NCBI RefSeq assembly: GCF_036084755.1 | Contig: NZ_CP107968.1 | Location: 992,001 to 1,056,000 of the forward strand | Direction of reading: 5' to 3' | Length of the DNA: 64,000 bases | From: Streptomyces sp. NBC_00370 | GTDB lineage: Bacteria; Actinomycetota; Actinomycetes; Streptomycetales; Streptomycetaceae | Shown here: piece after piece, positions 16,326 through 24,592 of the stretch | How the letters are laid out: each line of letters starts with the position of its first letter | Position numbering within the stretch: the first letter of the stretch is position 1 | Made by a program: the position numbers and the translations under genes | Notes under the pieces: model-generated | Told to the model about the DNA's origin: nothing | Databases searched by the model: none | Seen by the model: only the letters and a program-made list of their open reading frames with translations

Positions 16326-17579
16326 TCAACGCCGGGCGGCGAGCGCGGGCGCCCGGCCCCCGCGCAGCAGGCCGAGGAGCGCGATCCCGGCGAGGACGAT
16401 CACCGCGATGCCGTACTCCCGCGCCGTCGTGAGCAGCCCGCCCGCGTGGACGACGAGGAACCCGGCGAGGACCGCGGGCCCGCCCATGCCCAGGTACGAC
16501 ACGACGTACAGGAGCGAGAGCACCCCGGAACTCTCGTGCGGCTCGGTCAGCGGCATGACCATGCGGATACCGCCCTGGAAGCCGCTGCCGAAGCCGACAC
16601 CGGCGATGGCCGTGCCGAGGAAGAAGCCGGCGGCCGAGCCCTCGGCGAGGGAGACAAGGGTGACGGCCATGCCCGCGCTCAGCGTGGCGACGCTGGTCAG
16701 CATCAGCGTGCGGGGGGCGAGTCCGCGCAGGGCCAGTACGGAGACGACGGCGACGCCGGCGAGAACGAACAGGCCGAGGCCGCCGAAGACGAAGGACGAG
16801 GAGCCCACCAGATCCCGGGCGAGCGCCGGGCCGAGCGATCCGTACAGACCGGCGAGGGCCCAGACCGCGAACAGCACGGGCGCCGCGACGAGTACGGGGC
16901 GGCGCACCGCGCGGGGCAGCTTGATCTCGGGGACCAGCGAGGACAGCGCGCCACGCTTGCGGGTGACCGTCTCGGTCATCAGCAGGACACCGACCGCCTG
17001 GAGCGCGAAGAGGGCCAGCAGGGCCAGATAGATCAGGTGCGTGGGCGCCGGCAGGTACTGGACGACGACGCCGGAGACGAGCGCACCGGTGGCCGTGCCC
17101 ACCCCGGGCGCGACGGCGTTGGCGACCGTGCCGCGCGGCCGGTTGATGTCCATCATTCCGGCGCCTATCGCGCCGAGCGCGGCGCCGGTGGAGATGCCCT
17201 GGACGATCCGGGCGACGAGCAGGGCCGGGACCCCTTCGGCGGTGGCGAACACGACCATGGACACGGCCTGTACGGCGAGCGCGGCCAGCAGCACCGGGCG
17301 CCTGCCGACATGGTCGGAGAGCTTGCCGAGGGTCAGCAGCCCGGCCAGCACGGCGAGCGCGTAGACGCCGAACACCACGGTGGTGGTGATCGGGGTGAAG
17401 CCCCACTCCCCCTGGTAGACCGCGTAGAGCGGGGTCGGGGCGCTGGAGCCCGCGAGGAACGACACGGTGATCGACGCCAGCAGGAGCAGCGCGGCGGTCG
17501 GGGGCAGCCGGCGGTCGCGTAGCGGCCGGCGCGCCTGGGTGTCGACGGCCGGTTCGGCGAGCACTGCGAGATCCGTCAT
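16326..17579 (-). CDS. MFS transporter
   Basis: A 417-residue major facilitator with twelve hydrophobic segments. The loop 2-3 signature appears as GKLSDHVGRRPVLL, and the N-terminal half shows the SFLAGSSAPTPLYAVYQ pattern of drug-exporter-like MFS proteins. The ATG at 17579 follows GAAGGA. A pair of identical inverted TetR-type operators sits upstream, which is typical for inducible efflux pumps, but no TetR gene adjoins. The transported compound is unknown. Confidence 0.88.
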   Translation of the reverse strand: MTDLAVLAEPAVDTQARRPLRDRRLPPTAALLLLASITVSFLAGSSAPTPLYAVYQGEWGFTPITTTVVFGVYALAVLAGLLTLGKLSDHVGRRPVLLAALAVQAVSMVVFATAEGVPALLVARIVQGISTGAALGAIGAGMMDINRPRGTVANAVAPGVGTATGALVSGVVVQYLPAPTHLIYLALLALFALQAVGVLLMTETVTRKRGALSSLVPEIKLPRAVRRPVLVAAPVLFAVWALAGLYGSLGPALARDLVGSSSFVFGGLGLFVLAGVAVVSVLALRGLAPRTLMLTSVATLSAGMAVTLVSLAEGSAAGFFLGTAIAGVGFGSGFQGGIRMVMPLTEPHESSGVLSLLYVVSYLGMGGPAVLAGFLVVHAGGLLTTAREYGIAVIVLAGIALLGLLRGGRAPALAARR

Positions 17580-17620
17580 GGTGCGAGTCCTTCGTCCGTC
17601 ATCGGCGAGACGCGATGAGT

Positions 17621-17664
17621 AGACCGGTCTGTCTGCTCAGCCGAGATACTAGACAGACCGGTCT
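17621..17664 (-). promoter_or_regulatory. Double TetR-type operator before the MFS gene
   Basis: AGACCGGTCTGTCT (17621-17634) and its exact reverse complement AGACAGACCGGTCT (17651-17664) form 14-bp arms; each arm itself contains the 10-bp palindrome AGACCGGTCT. The pair stands 42-85 bp upstream of the MFS start. Confidence 0.65.
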
Positions 17665-17728
17665 GACGAAGTCAACATGGACCGGGACGGGGTGAGGTGG
17701 GCCGGGCCTGAAGCGGGCCGGGGTCGGC

Positions 17729-18577
17729 TCAGCCCGCGAACGGCGCCACCGGCAGGCCCTGTACACCGGGCGTGACCCGGAACAGCGCGCCGGCCGCGGG
17801 GTGCGGGTCCGCGTCCCCGTGCCGGGACGTGGTGATGAACAACTCGTCGAGGCGCTCACCGCCGAAGGCGCAGGCGGTGATGTTGCGTACGGGCAGCTGG
17901 ACCACGCTCTCCAGCGCGCCGGCCGCGCTGTAGTGCCGTACGGCCGCGCCGTCCCACAGCGCCACCCAGATCCCGCCCTCGGCGTCGACGGTCAGCCCGT
18001 CGGGGTGGCCCGCGTCCGCCGGGATCGTGACGAACGGCCGCCGGTTGTGCAGGCCCGTCGCGCTGTCGTGGTCGAAGACGTCGACCCGCCCGGTCGGCGT
18101 GTCGACGTAGAAGGCACGCGTGCCGTCCGGCGACCAGGCGAGCCCGTTCGAGATCGTCACCCCGGTCAGGACGGTCGACACGTCGCCGTCGGGCCGCAGC
18201 AGGTAGAGCGTCCCGGCGCCCGGGGTCTCGTCGTAGGCCATCGTGCCGCAGTAGAAGTTGCCCTGGGGATCGCAGCCGCCCTCGTTGAGACGGATCGCCG
18301 GATCGGTCAACGCGGTGGCGAGCAGCCGGGGTTCCTCGCCGGGGGCGTCGGCGACCACGAAGTCGTGCTCCGTCGCGATCACCATCCCGCCGGCCGTCCG
18401 TGGCCGCAGGGCGGCGGCGACGGGGCCGACGTGCCACCGGCCGATCTCGCCGGACGGCTCCAGGTGGAGGACGTCACCGGCGAGCATGTCGACCCAGCGC
18501 AGCCCTGCCCATTCCGGTGCCCAGACGGGTCCCTCGCCGTGGTCGGCGACGGCCTCGGTCAACTGCTCGGCTTTCAC
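17729..18577 (-). CDS. SMP-30/gluconolactonase/LRE family protein
   Basis: A 282-residue six-bladed beta-propeller of the regucalcin family, which hydrolyses sugar lactones with a divalent metal. The metal site is visible as EGPVWAPE near the N-terminus (Glu), NGLAWSPDGT (Asn) and HPDGLTVDAEGG (Asp). The GTG at 18577 has AGGAGG nine bases upstream. No signal peptide, so it is cytoplasmic. No sugar dehydrogenase is adjacent, but the location among glycosidases fits an oxidative sugar route. Confidence 0.88.
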   Translation of the reverse strand: MKAEQLTEAVADHGEGPVWAPEWAGLRWVDMLAGDVLHLEPSGEIGRWHVGPVAAALRPRTAGGMVIATEHDFVVADAPGEEPRLLATALTDPAIRLNEGGCDPQGNFYCGTMAYDETPGAGTLYLLRPDGDVSTVLTGVTISNGLAWSPDGTRAFYVDTPTGRVDVFDHDSATGLHNRRPFVTIPADAGHPDGLTVDAEGGIWVALWDGAAVRHYSAAGALESVVQLPVRNITACAFGGERLDELFITTSRHGDADPHPAAGALFRVTPGVQGLPVAPFAG

Positions 18578-18719
18578 TCTTCGTTCCTCCTGGTCCGGTG
18601 GGGGCGCTCCGGCCGGGAGTCACCGGCCGCGCGGCCGCGAGGGCCCCGGGAGGGTCAGCCCGCCGCAGGCCGGTGCGCCGATGAGGCGCGGGCCACGACG
18701 GGGTGGTCAACCGCGGCCG

Positions 18720-19079
18720 TCACATCAGGCCCACGATACGGGGCGGTGCGAACAGGTGACGTGCCCGGTGCTCCAGCTTGAGCGCGACGGGGAACCGCTG
18801 CGCCGCCTCGTCGGCCACGCATCTCTCGCACGACTCGTCCACGCCGGGCAGTTCCTCGGTGTGCCGGGCGGCGATGTGCTGGGCCAGCCGGATCTGGGTG
18901 GTCACCACCGAGTCCATGGGGTCGTAGTCGATCCCCGGTTCCCCCGCCCTGCGCGCGGCGTCCACCACCTCGGGCGCCCGCTTCATCGCCTTGTACAGCG
19001 AGACGCACTCCTGGCAACCCCACATCCAGGAGGGCGGTAACGGCCACTCCTCGGCTGACTGCGCGTTCTTGTCATCCAT
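18720..19079 (-). CDS. Small conserved-type hypothetical protein with paired cysteines
   Basis: A 119-residue soluble protein I do not recognise as a named family. It has WGCQEC near residue 20 and a CERC motif near 85, which together could bind one zinc ion or form redox pairs, and an intervening helical stretch with HIAARH. The ATG at 19079 is chosen because the sequence before it is unlike protein and includes only a weak GGTGAC. The gene lies upstream of the SMP-30 gene on the same strand, 142 nt away. Function unknown. Confidence 0.6.
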   Translation of the reverse strand: MDDKNAQSAEEWPLPPSWMWGCQECVSLYKAMKRAPEVVDAARRAGEPGIDYDPMDSVVTTQIRLAQHIAARHTEELPGVDESCERCVADEAAQRFPVALKLEHRARHLFAPPRIVGLM

Positions 19080-19146
19080 GCCAGTCACCGTAGCGACCGG
19101 GGCGCGGGACCGGCAGGGGAACAACTACAGTTCCCCCGCCGGGGGT

Positions 19147-20370
19147 TCAGCCCCCGTTCGCCGTGAAGTCGCCGAGCGGGATCCTGCGGTACTCGATCCG
19201 CTCGTACGGACCGGCCGCGCCCGTCTCGTAGAAGAGGCCGACCGTTCCGCTGTCCGGCTGGACCAGGTCCGAGTAGGCGGCGGGCAGTTCGGAGACGGTG
19301 GTGACCTTCGTGAACCGCGAGCCGCCGTCGGTGCTGCGCCAGATCGCCATGGCCCTGCGCGCCGTCGGTACCGAGGGTCCCGCGAACAGCAGGGGCGCGC
19401 CTTTACGGCCTGTCGTCTGGAGCAGACTGCCCTGGACCATGGGCACGTCGAGGAGGGTGGACTCCGCCCGGTACGGGGCGTCGAGCGTACGGCCGCCGTC
19501 GGCGGAGTACGCGCCGAGGCGGTGGCCCGGGACGCTGCCCTTCTGGTCCCGCGCGCTGAAGTACAGCCTTCCGTCCGGGAGTTGGGCGGCGGACGACTCG
19601 TTGGAGTTGGTCAGTCCGTCGTAACCGCCGTCCACGTAGCCGATGTTCCAGTGCAGACCGCCGTCGTCGCTGTAGATGGCGTGGGCGCCGTAGTACTTGG
19701 CCTCCTGGCCGGTGTCGGACGAGCCGGCCGGCGGCGCAGCCGAGTGGTTGGCCGGTACGACGAGCCGGCCCTTGTGCGGGCCGGTGGTGAAGGCGACGGC
19801 ATGGCCGGGCCCGGTCGCGTACCACCGCCAGTCGGGCCTCTTCACCTCCGCGGTGATCTCGCGCGGCGCGGAGAACGTACGGCCGTCGTCCTCGCTGGTC
19901 TGCGCGAAGACCCGGCGGCTCTGCCCCGCGGTGGCCTCGCCCGTCATGATCCGGGCCTCGGTGACCTCGCCGCTGTTGTAGCTGCTGAGCAGGACGATCC
20001 GGCCGGTGCGCGGGTCCACGACCGGCGCCGGGTTGCCGCGGGTGTGCCCGTCCCCCGCCGCGACCAGGCCGAGCGGCCCCCAGGTGCAGCCGCCGTCGGC
20101 GGAGCGCTTACGGACGACGTCGATGTGGCCGCTGTCCCCGGCGCCGCCGACCCGCCCCTCGGCGAAGGCGATCAGCGTCCCGTCGCGCGTCAGCACGGCG
20201 GAGGGTATGCGGAACGTGTCGTAGCCGTCCTCCCCCGCCCTGAACGGCACCGACGAGACACACGTCGGGGATCCGCGGTGCCCGTAGCCGTACGCGGCGA
20301 TACCGACGGTGGTGGCGACCGCGACCGCTCCCAGGGTGGCCAGCGTGATCGTCAACCGGTGCGCTCTCAT
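19147..20370 (-). CDS. Membrane-anchored or secreted sialidase (GH33-like)
   Basis: A 407-residue exo-sialidase-type protein. The ATG at 20370 has AAGGGGA just upstream; an N-terminal hydrophobic segment (about 7-27) is a signal anchor without a clear cleavage site. The FRIP motif (FRIPSAVL) supplies the first catalytic arginine, and at least four Asp boxes are visible (SADGGCTW, SEDDGRTF, SDDGGLHW, STDGGSRF), the usual six-bladed propeller marks. It would release terminal sialic acids from glycans outside the cell. No sialic-acid uptake genes are adjacent. Confidence 0.87.
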   Translation of the reverse strand: MRAHRLTITLATLGAVAVATTVGIAAYGYGHRGSPTCVSSVPFRAGEDGYDTFRIPSAVLTRDGTLIAFAEGRVGGAGDSGHIDVVRKRSADGGCTWGPLGLVAAGDGHTRGNPAPVVDPRTGRIVLLSSYNSGEVTEARIMTGEATAGQSRRVFAQTSEDDGRTFSAPREITAEVKRPDWRWYATGPGHAVAFTTGPHKGRLVVPANHSAAPPAGSSDTGQEAKYYGAHAIYSDDGGLHWNIGYVDGGYDGLTNSNESSAAQLPDGRLYFSARDQKGSVPGHRLGAYSADGGRTLDAPYRAESTLLDVPMVQGSLLQTTGRKGAPLLFAGPSVPTARRAMAIWRSTDGGSRFTKVTTVSELPAAYSDLVQPDSGTVGLFYETGAAGPYERIEYRRIPLGDFTANGG

Positions 20371-20479
20371 GGATCCCCTTGCGACGAGTCTGTTCCCCGG
20401 GCCGAGGGTCGAGTCCAGCGGGCCGGCGCGTCCAGTTGATGAACGGCGGCACACGGGAAGGTGTCGCGCACGGGTACCG

Positions 20480-21373
20480 TCAGACGGAGACCCGGCTCTG
20501 TCGCGGGAGATCACAAGTGGCGCGCAGCGCGGCCATCTTGGCCTCGTCGGCCGTCTCGGCGGCGGCCGTGTACGTGACGATCCTGAGGTCGGCGCCCGCG
20601 ACCATCAGGACGTCGAGGTCGAGGGCGATCTCCCCCACCGACGGATGCGAGACGGTCTTGAGGTCGCCGACCAGCGCGCGGGCCGTGCCGTTGAACCAGA
20701 GCCGGGCGAAGCGCGGGCTCCTGCTCAGCATGTGTTCGACGAGCGCGGCGAGGCGCACATCGGCGGGATAGGCGGCCGCCGTCACCCGCAGATCGGCGAC
20801 GAGAGCCGCTTCCTCCGCCTCCTCGCCGTGTCGCGACCGGACAGGCCACGCCGCGACGGAATCCGGCCCCGGCCGGCCGTCCGAGCGGAACATCCCCGTG
20901 ACGAGGTTGCGCTCCTGCCAGTCGTACGTATGGGGGTCGCCGACCACGGCCGACCACATCGCGTTCCAGCTGATGATCGTCCAGTCGGCGGCGAAGACCG
21001 CGACGGGCGTGTCGCCCAACTGCCGTACGAGCCGGTGGACCCGGGCCGGTACGTGCATGGACACGGCGCCGCCGGCGGGCGGTGCCAGCTGGGCGCAGCG
21101 GAACAGGTGGTCACGCTCGGCCGTGTCGAGCCGCAACGCCCTGGCGAGGGCGGCGACGACCTGGGCCGAGGGGTTGCGCGCGCGGCCCTGTTCCAGCCGG
21201 ATGACGTAATCCACCGACAGGCCCGCCAGCAGCGCCAGTTCCTCGCGGCGCAGGCCGGGGATGCGCCGGTCCTCGTCGTCCTCGGCCGCCAGTCCGCCCT
21301 CCAGCGGGGACAGCCGCTCGCGCCAGCCCCGCAGGGCGATGCCGAAGTTGTTCGTCCGCACCATGGGCAACAT
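20480..21373 (-). CDS. XRE-family regulator with MmyB-like ligand-binding domain
   Basis: A 297-residue regulator. The N-terminal HTH includes RRIPGLRREELALLAGLSVDYVIRLEQGR, the strongly conserved pattern of this actinobacterial family. The C-terminal two thirds (about 105-290) is the PAS-like MmyB domain, with TIISWNAMW and GDLKTVSHPSVGE. The ATG at 21373 follows GGGACGATC. The lipase-like hydrolase gene is upstream on the same strand, 54 nt away, rather than divergent as often seen with this family. Homologues regulate adjacent oxidoreductases or efflux genes; the ligand is thought to be a small hydrophobic molecule. Confidence 0.87.
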   Translation of the reverse strand: MLPMVRTNNFGIALRGWRERLSPLEGGLAAEDDEDRRIPGLRREELALLAGLSVDYVIRLEQGRARNPSAQVVAALARALRLDTAERDHLFRCAQLAPPAGGAVSMHVPARVHRLVRQLGDTPVAVFAADWTIISWNAMWSAVVGDPHTYDWQERNLVTGMFRSDGRPGPDSVAAWPVRSRHGEEAEEAALVADLRVTAAAYPADVRLAALVEHMLSRSPRFARLWFNGTARALVGDLKTVSHPSVGEIALDLDVLMVAGADLRIVTYTAAAETADEAKMAALRATCDLPRQSRVSV

Positions 21374-21427
21374 GATCGTCCCATGTCACGGCTCGACAGG
21401 CGGCTTTGTCGGTGCGGGGCGTGTTCT

Positions 21428-22333
21428 TTACCCGGGGTCGCTCTCCGGCCAGTGGGCACGGGTGAAGGCGGCGGCCGACTTCAACGCGGCGTCGGCGTCG
21501 TCCAGCAGGGCGGCGAACGCCTGGAAGACATGCGGCACTTGGGGCCAGACCTGCAGTTCGACATGGACGTCGTGCTCGGCGGCGCGGGCGGCGAGACGTA
21601 CCGCGTCGTCCAGCAGGATCTCGTGCGACCCGACCTGGACGAGCAGGGGTGCGAGGCCGGTGAGATCGGCGAAGACCGGACTGGCCAGCGGGGTGGCGGG
21701 GTCGGTCTCGCCCAGGTAGTCGTGGGCGCGGGTGCGCATGCCGTCGGGGGTCAGGGCCGGATCGACGGCGGCCTTGCCGTCGATGCTGCGGCCGGAGACC
21801 GTGAGGTCGGCCCACGGGGAGAAGACCACGGCCGACGCCGGTTGGGGCAGGCCGGCCTCCTTGGCGGCGACCAGCGCGGCGACGGCGAGGCCGCCGCCGG
21901 CCGACTCCCCGGCGAAGGCGATGGTGGAGCTGGGCACCCCGTCGTCCAGCAGGGCACGGTAGGCGGCCAGGGCGTCGTCCACAGCAGCGGGGAACCGGCT
22001 CTCCGGAGCCAGCCGGTAGTCGACGCAGACGGCGCGGGTGCCGGTGCGCCGGGCGACGTCGGCGGCGAGCCCCACGGCGTCGGCCGCCGAGCCGATGGCG
22101 TAGGCGCCGCCGTGGAAGTACAGCAGGACCGTCGAGGGGTCGTTGTCCGGGGTCTCGACGGTGATCACCGGTACGCCGCCGAGTTCCCCGGCGGTGGTGG
22201 TGATGTCGTCGGGCAGCGGCACGGACGTCATCATCTCGTGGAAGACGGCGCGCTGTTCGGTGACGTCGCCGCCCAGGTCGAGCGGGCCGTCCCGCAGCAG
22301 TTCGTCGAGGGCCTGGCGCTGTTGCTCGGACAA
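21428..22333 (-). CDS. Alpha/beta hydrolase, hormone-sensitive lipase (HSL) family
   Basis: A 301-residue esterase/lipase. The HSL oxyanion motif is YFHGGAYAIG and the nucleophile elbow is GESAGGG, followed by the late Asp and His region (VGSHEILLDD, then VPHVFQAF). The TTG at 22333 has GGAAAGG eight bases upstream. No signal peptide, so intracellular. It may be co-transcribed with the downstream XRE/MmyB gene. Short-chain acyl ester substrates are likely from family. Confidence 0.87.
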   Translation of the reverse strand: MSEQQRQALDELLRDGPLDLGGDVTEQRAVFHEMMTSVPLPDDITTTAGELGGVPVITVETPDNDPSTVLLYFHGGAYAIGSAADAVGLAADVARRTGTRAVCVDYRLAPESRFPAAVDDALAAYRALLDDGVPSSTIAFAGESAGGGLAVAALVAAKEAGLPQPASAVVFSPWADLTVSGRSIDGKAAVDPALTPDGMRTRAHDYLGETDPATPLASPVFADLTGLAPLLVQVGSHEILLDDAVRLAARAAEHDVHVELQVWPQVPHVFQAFAALLDDADAALKSAAAFTRAHWPESDPG

Positions 22334-22360
22334 GGTGGAGCCTTTCCTGACAGGGGCGGG

Positions 22361-22416
22361 GCGGGGCGCGGTGCGAGTGCGGGCGTGGGCGCGGGCGGGT
22401 GCGGGTGCGGGCCCGG
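22361..22416 (+). other. G-rich tract, possible G-quadruplex
   Basis: The short gap between the cupin and lipase genes has at least six runs of three or more G on the plus strand spaced by 1-4 nt (the stretch GGGCGTGGGCGCGGGCGGG is an example). Such spacing can form intramolecular quadruplexes. It may also be simple GC-rich slippage sequence. Confidence 0.3.
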
Positions 22417-22417
22417 G

Positions 22418-22885
22418 TCAGCGCGGCGGGCCGACGATGATCTGCCCGTACATGTCGGCGGCCTCGGCCATGCGGTCCTTCGAGATCTCGAAGCCCTCGG
22501 GACGCGGCGTCGCCATGTCACGTCCCGCGTGCCGGAACATGCCCTCGATGCCGCCGGGGGTGCAGATCATCAGCAGGTCGGCCGTGTCGGAGGTGATCCG
22601 GTAGCCGTGCGGCACGTTGCGAGGCAGGAAGACGATGCCGCCCTCGGACAGCTCCATCTCCTGGTCGTCGGACCAGAGCAGCGCCTCACCCTTGATGAGC
22701 ATGAAGACTTCGTCCTCATTGGTGTGCATGTGGTACGGCGGCGCCTCCCCCTTGCTGACGGAGAACCGTCCGACGGTGAGCTGCCCGTCGGTGGCCGCGG
22801 TGTCGAGGAGGACGGAGAACATGCCTCCGTCGAGCCATTCCAGCTTCTGCTGCTGTTCGGGCTGGGCGAGATAGGCGATGCTCAC
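22418..22885 (-). CDS. Cupin-domain protein
   Basis: A 155-residue single-domain cupin. The metal-site motif is PPYHMHTNEDEVFMLIKGE (two His and Glu), and the second half has FLPRNVPHGYRI with a third His. The GTG start overlaps the stop of the deazaflavin reductase (GTGA), so they form a two-gene unit. Small cupins act as dioxygenases, isomerases or sensors; no more can be said from sequence. Confidence 0.82.
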   Translation of the reverse strand: MSIAYLAQPEQQQKLEWLDGGMFSVLLDTAATDGQLTVGRFSVSKGEAPPYHMHTNEDEVFMLIKGEALLWSDDQEMELSEGGIVFLPRNVPHGYRITSDTADLLMICTPGGIEGMFRHAGRDMATPRPEGFEISKDRMAEAADMYGQIIVGPPR

Positions 22886-23346
22886 GACGGATTCCCTTCC
22901 GCGCGGCCGGCGGACGCCGCGCTGTCGTCACCGTCACCGCCGGTGGGGACGAGTGCGACGACCGGGATGATCCGCTCGGTCTTGCGCTGGTAGTCGGCGA
23001 ACCCGGGGTAAAGGCCGGCCTGCTCGGCGTAGACGGTGTCCCGCTCCTCGCCACGCAGCTCGACGGCACGGACGTCGAGGGTCTCGTCCTTGATCTCGAC
23101 GCGCACGTCGGGATGGGCGATCAGGTTGTGGTACCAGTCCGGGTTGTGGTCGGAGCCCGCTTTGGAGGCGAAGACGAAGTAGCGGCCCTCACCGGCCAGG
23201 TACATCATCGGATTGACACGGGGTGCGCCGGATCGGGCACCGACGGTGTGCAGCAGAAGCAGCGGCGCACCCGCGAAGTTTCCGCCGACCTGGCCGTGGT
23301 TGGCGCGGAACTCGTCGATGATGCGTGCGTTCGGGTCGTCAGTCAT
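22882..23346 (-). CDS. Deazaflavin (F420)-dependent nitroreductase-family protein
   Basis: A 154-residue split-barrel protein of the Ddn family. Family marks are LLLLHTVGARSG, then NPMMYL, FASKAGSDHNPDWYHNL and PGFADYQRKTERIIPV at the end. These proteins use F420H2 to reduce nitro- or quinone compounds. The ATG at 23346 has GGGAG nine bases upstream. The stop overlaps the cupin start, so the two are translated together and probably act on the same metabolite. Confidence 0.87.
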   Translation of the reverse strand: MTDDPNARIIDEFRANHGQVGGNFAGAPLLLLHTVGARSGAPRVNPMMYLAGEGRYFVFASKAGSDHNPDWYHNLIAHPDVRVEIKDETLDVRAVELRGEERDTVYAEQAGLYPGFADYQRKTERIIPVVALVPTGGDGDDSAASAGRAEGNPS

Positions 23347-23511
23347 ACGTCTCCCGTCGTCGCGCCCCGGGGACACCGCGGTCGGCGGCCCTCACCCGGG
23401 GCAGTCACATGTTCGATCATCCCCCTGGTGGCGCGGTGACCGCCAGACGAAAAGTAGGAACAGCAGTACCACCTGCTCAGCCGCCCGGCTCGGGCGCCGT
23501 ACACATACGTA

Positions 23512-23544
23512 CGGGCGGTCGGCGCCACCGGCACCGACCGCCCG
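23512..23544 (-). terminator. Hairpin downstream of the secreted-tail protein gene
   Basis: CGGGCGGTCGG and CCGACCGCCCG are perfect 11-bp arms around an 11-nt loop, 25 nt after the stop of the 23569-24384 gene on the minus strand. Confidence 0.6.
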
Positions 23545-23568
23545 CAGGGCGTTGACTCCGTGGACGGC

Positions 23569-24384
23569 CTAGCCGCCCAGCAGCTTGCCCGGAAGGCCGA
23601 GGACACCCCCGAGCAGATCACCGATGGGATTACTGGCGGGAGCGGGGGCGTCGGCAGCCGGCTGGTCAGCGGGCGGCGCGGGCTCGTTCGTCGCCGGGCT
23701 GTCGTCGCTGCCGCCGGCCGACTGGTCGGGTGCCGTCGTACTGCCCGAGCCCGAGCCCGAGCCGCTGTCCGAACTGCCCTTGTCCGGCGCCGGGTTCTGG
23801 TCGCCGGTGGTGCCGACGGGAGCCTTGCCGCCGCCCGCCGCGCTCTTCGCGGGGGCCTTGCCGGAGGACTTGTCTGCCGAGGCGGAGTCCTTCTTGCCGG
23901 TGGCGTCCTTCGCGGTCGTCTCCTGCGCGGTCCGTCCGGCGGTACTCGGGATGCCCGCACCCGCGAGCGGTCCTCCGACGCTGCCCGACGTGGGCGTACC
24001 GGCGTCCGTCTGCGGCTTCGGGGCCGAGTCCTTGGGCGCGCGGTCGGCGAGCGTGTCCTGCTTGACCGCCCCTTCGGCCTTCTGGACCATGCCCGGTATC
24101 GGCAGCCAGGGCGCGGCCGACGTACCACCGACGATGGCGCCGCCCAGCGCGACGGCGTAACAGGCGCACGACCCGGCCACCAGCCACCCCGCCTTACGGA
24201 ACAACCGCCGCCGCCGGCCACTGGCGTCCACGAAAACGGGCCCACCGGAATAAGGCGAAAGAGCCGGCACCCCGCCCGCGGCCTCCCCGGTTTCGGCGCT
24301 CTGCGCGCCGGCGCCGGTGTCTGCTTCCTTCGCCTCCCCTGCGCCCGCTGCTCTCTTCGGGCGTTCCTCGACCGCTGTGCCCAT
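23569..24384 (-). CDS. Single-pass membrane protein with low-complexity exported tail
   Basis: A 271-residue protein of unknown function. A short cytoplasmic segment rich in Glu, Ala and Lys is followed by RRRRLFRKAGWLVAGSC and one transmembrane helix (about 70-95). The remaining 170 residues are extracellular and dominated by Gly, Ser, Ala, Pro and Asp, with a Gly-Ser repeat stretch. The C-terminus NPIGDLLGGVLGLPGKLLGG resembles hydrophobic ends of cell-wall proteins. The positive-inside rule gives N-in topology. The ATG at 24384 follows GGGGAG at 11 nt. Confidence 0.65.
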   Translation of the reverse strand: MGTAVEERPKRAAGAGEAKEADTGAGAQSAETGEAAGGVPALSPYSGGPVFVDASGRRRRLFRKAGWLVAGSCACYAVALGGAIVGGTSAAPWLPIPGMVQKAEGAVKQDTLADRAPKDSAPKPQTDAGTPTSGSVGGPLAGAGIPSTAGRTAQETTAKDATGKKDSASADKSSGKAPAKSAAGGGKAPVGTTGDQNPAPDKGSSDSGSGSGSGSTTAPDQSAGGSDDSPATNEPAPPADQPAADAPAPASNPIGDLLGGVLGLPGKLLGG

Positions 24385-24554
24385 CTTCCTGACCACTCCC
24401 CACTGGCGCGCATGAAAACGACCGAGCGCCGACGAGGTCCGTGCCGCGCGCCCTGTCCCGAGATCTCTCAGTCATATGTTCGTATCAGCGCGGCACACGG
24501 ATTGGTCGGATCAGCAGATGAGATGAATTAGCTTTCGAACAGGTGGTATGGGGG

Positions 24555-24582
24555 CCCGCCCGCCCTCGCCGGGGCGGGCGGG
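24555..24582 (-). terminator. Terminator hairpin of first GH30 gene
   Basis: CCCGCCCGCCC and GGGCGGGCGGG are perfect 11-bp arms around a 6-nt loop, 10 nt past the GH30 stop on the minus strand. Confidence 0.7.
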
Positions 24583-24592
24583 AGGAGCAAGG

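Noticed and set aside
20309..22993. 894-codon plus-strand frame across three minus-strand genes
   Set aside because: It covers the XRE, lipase and cupin genes in an antisense frame; typical of GC-rich shadows.
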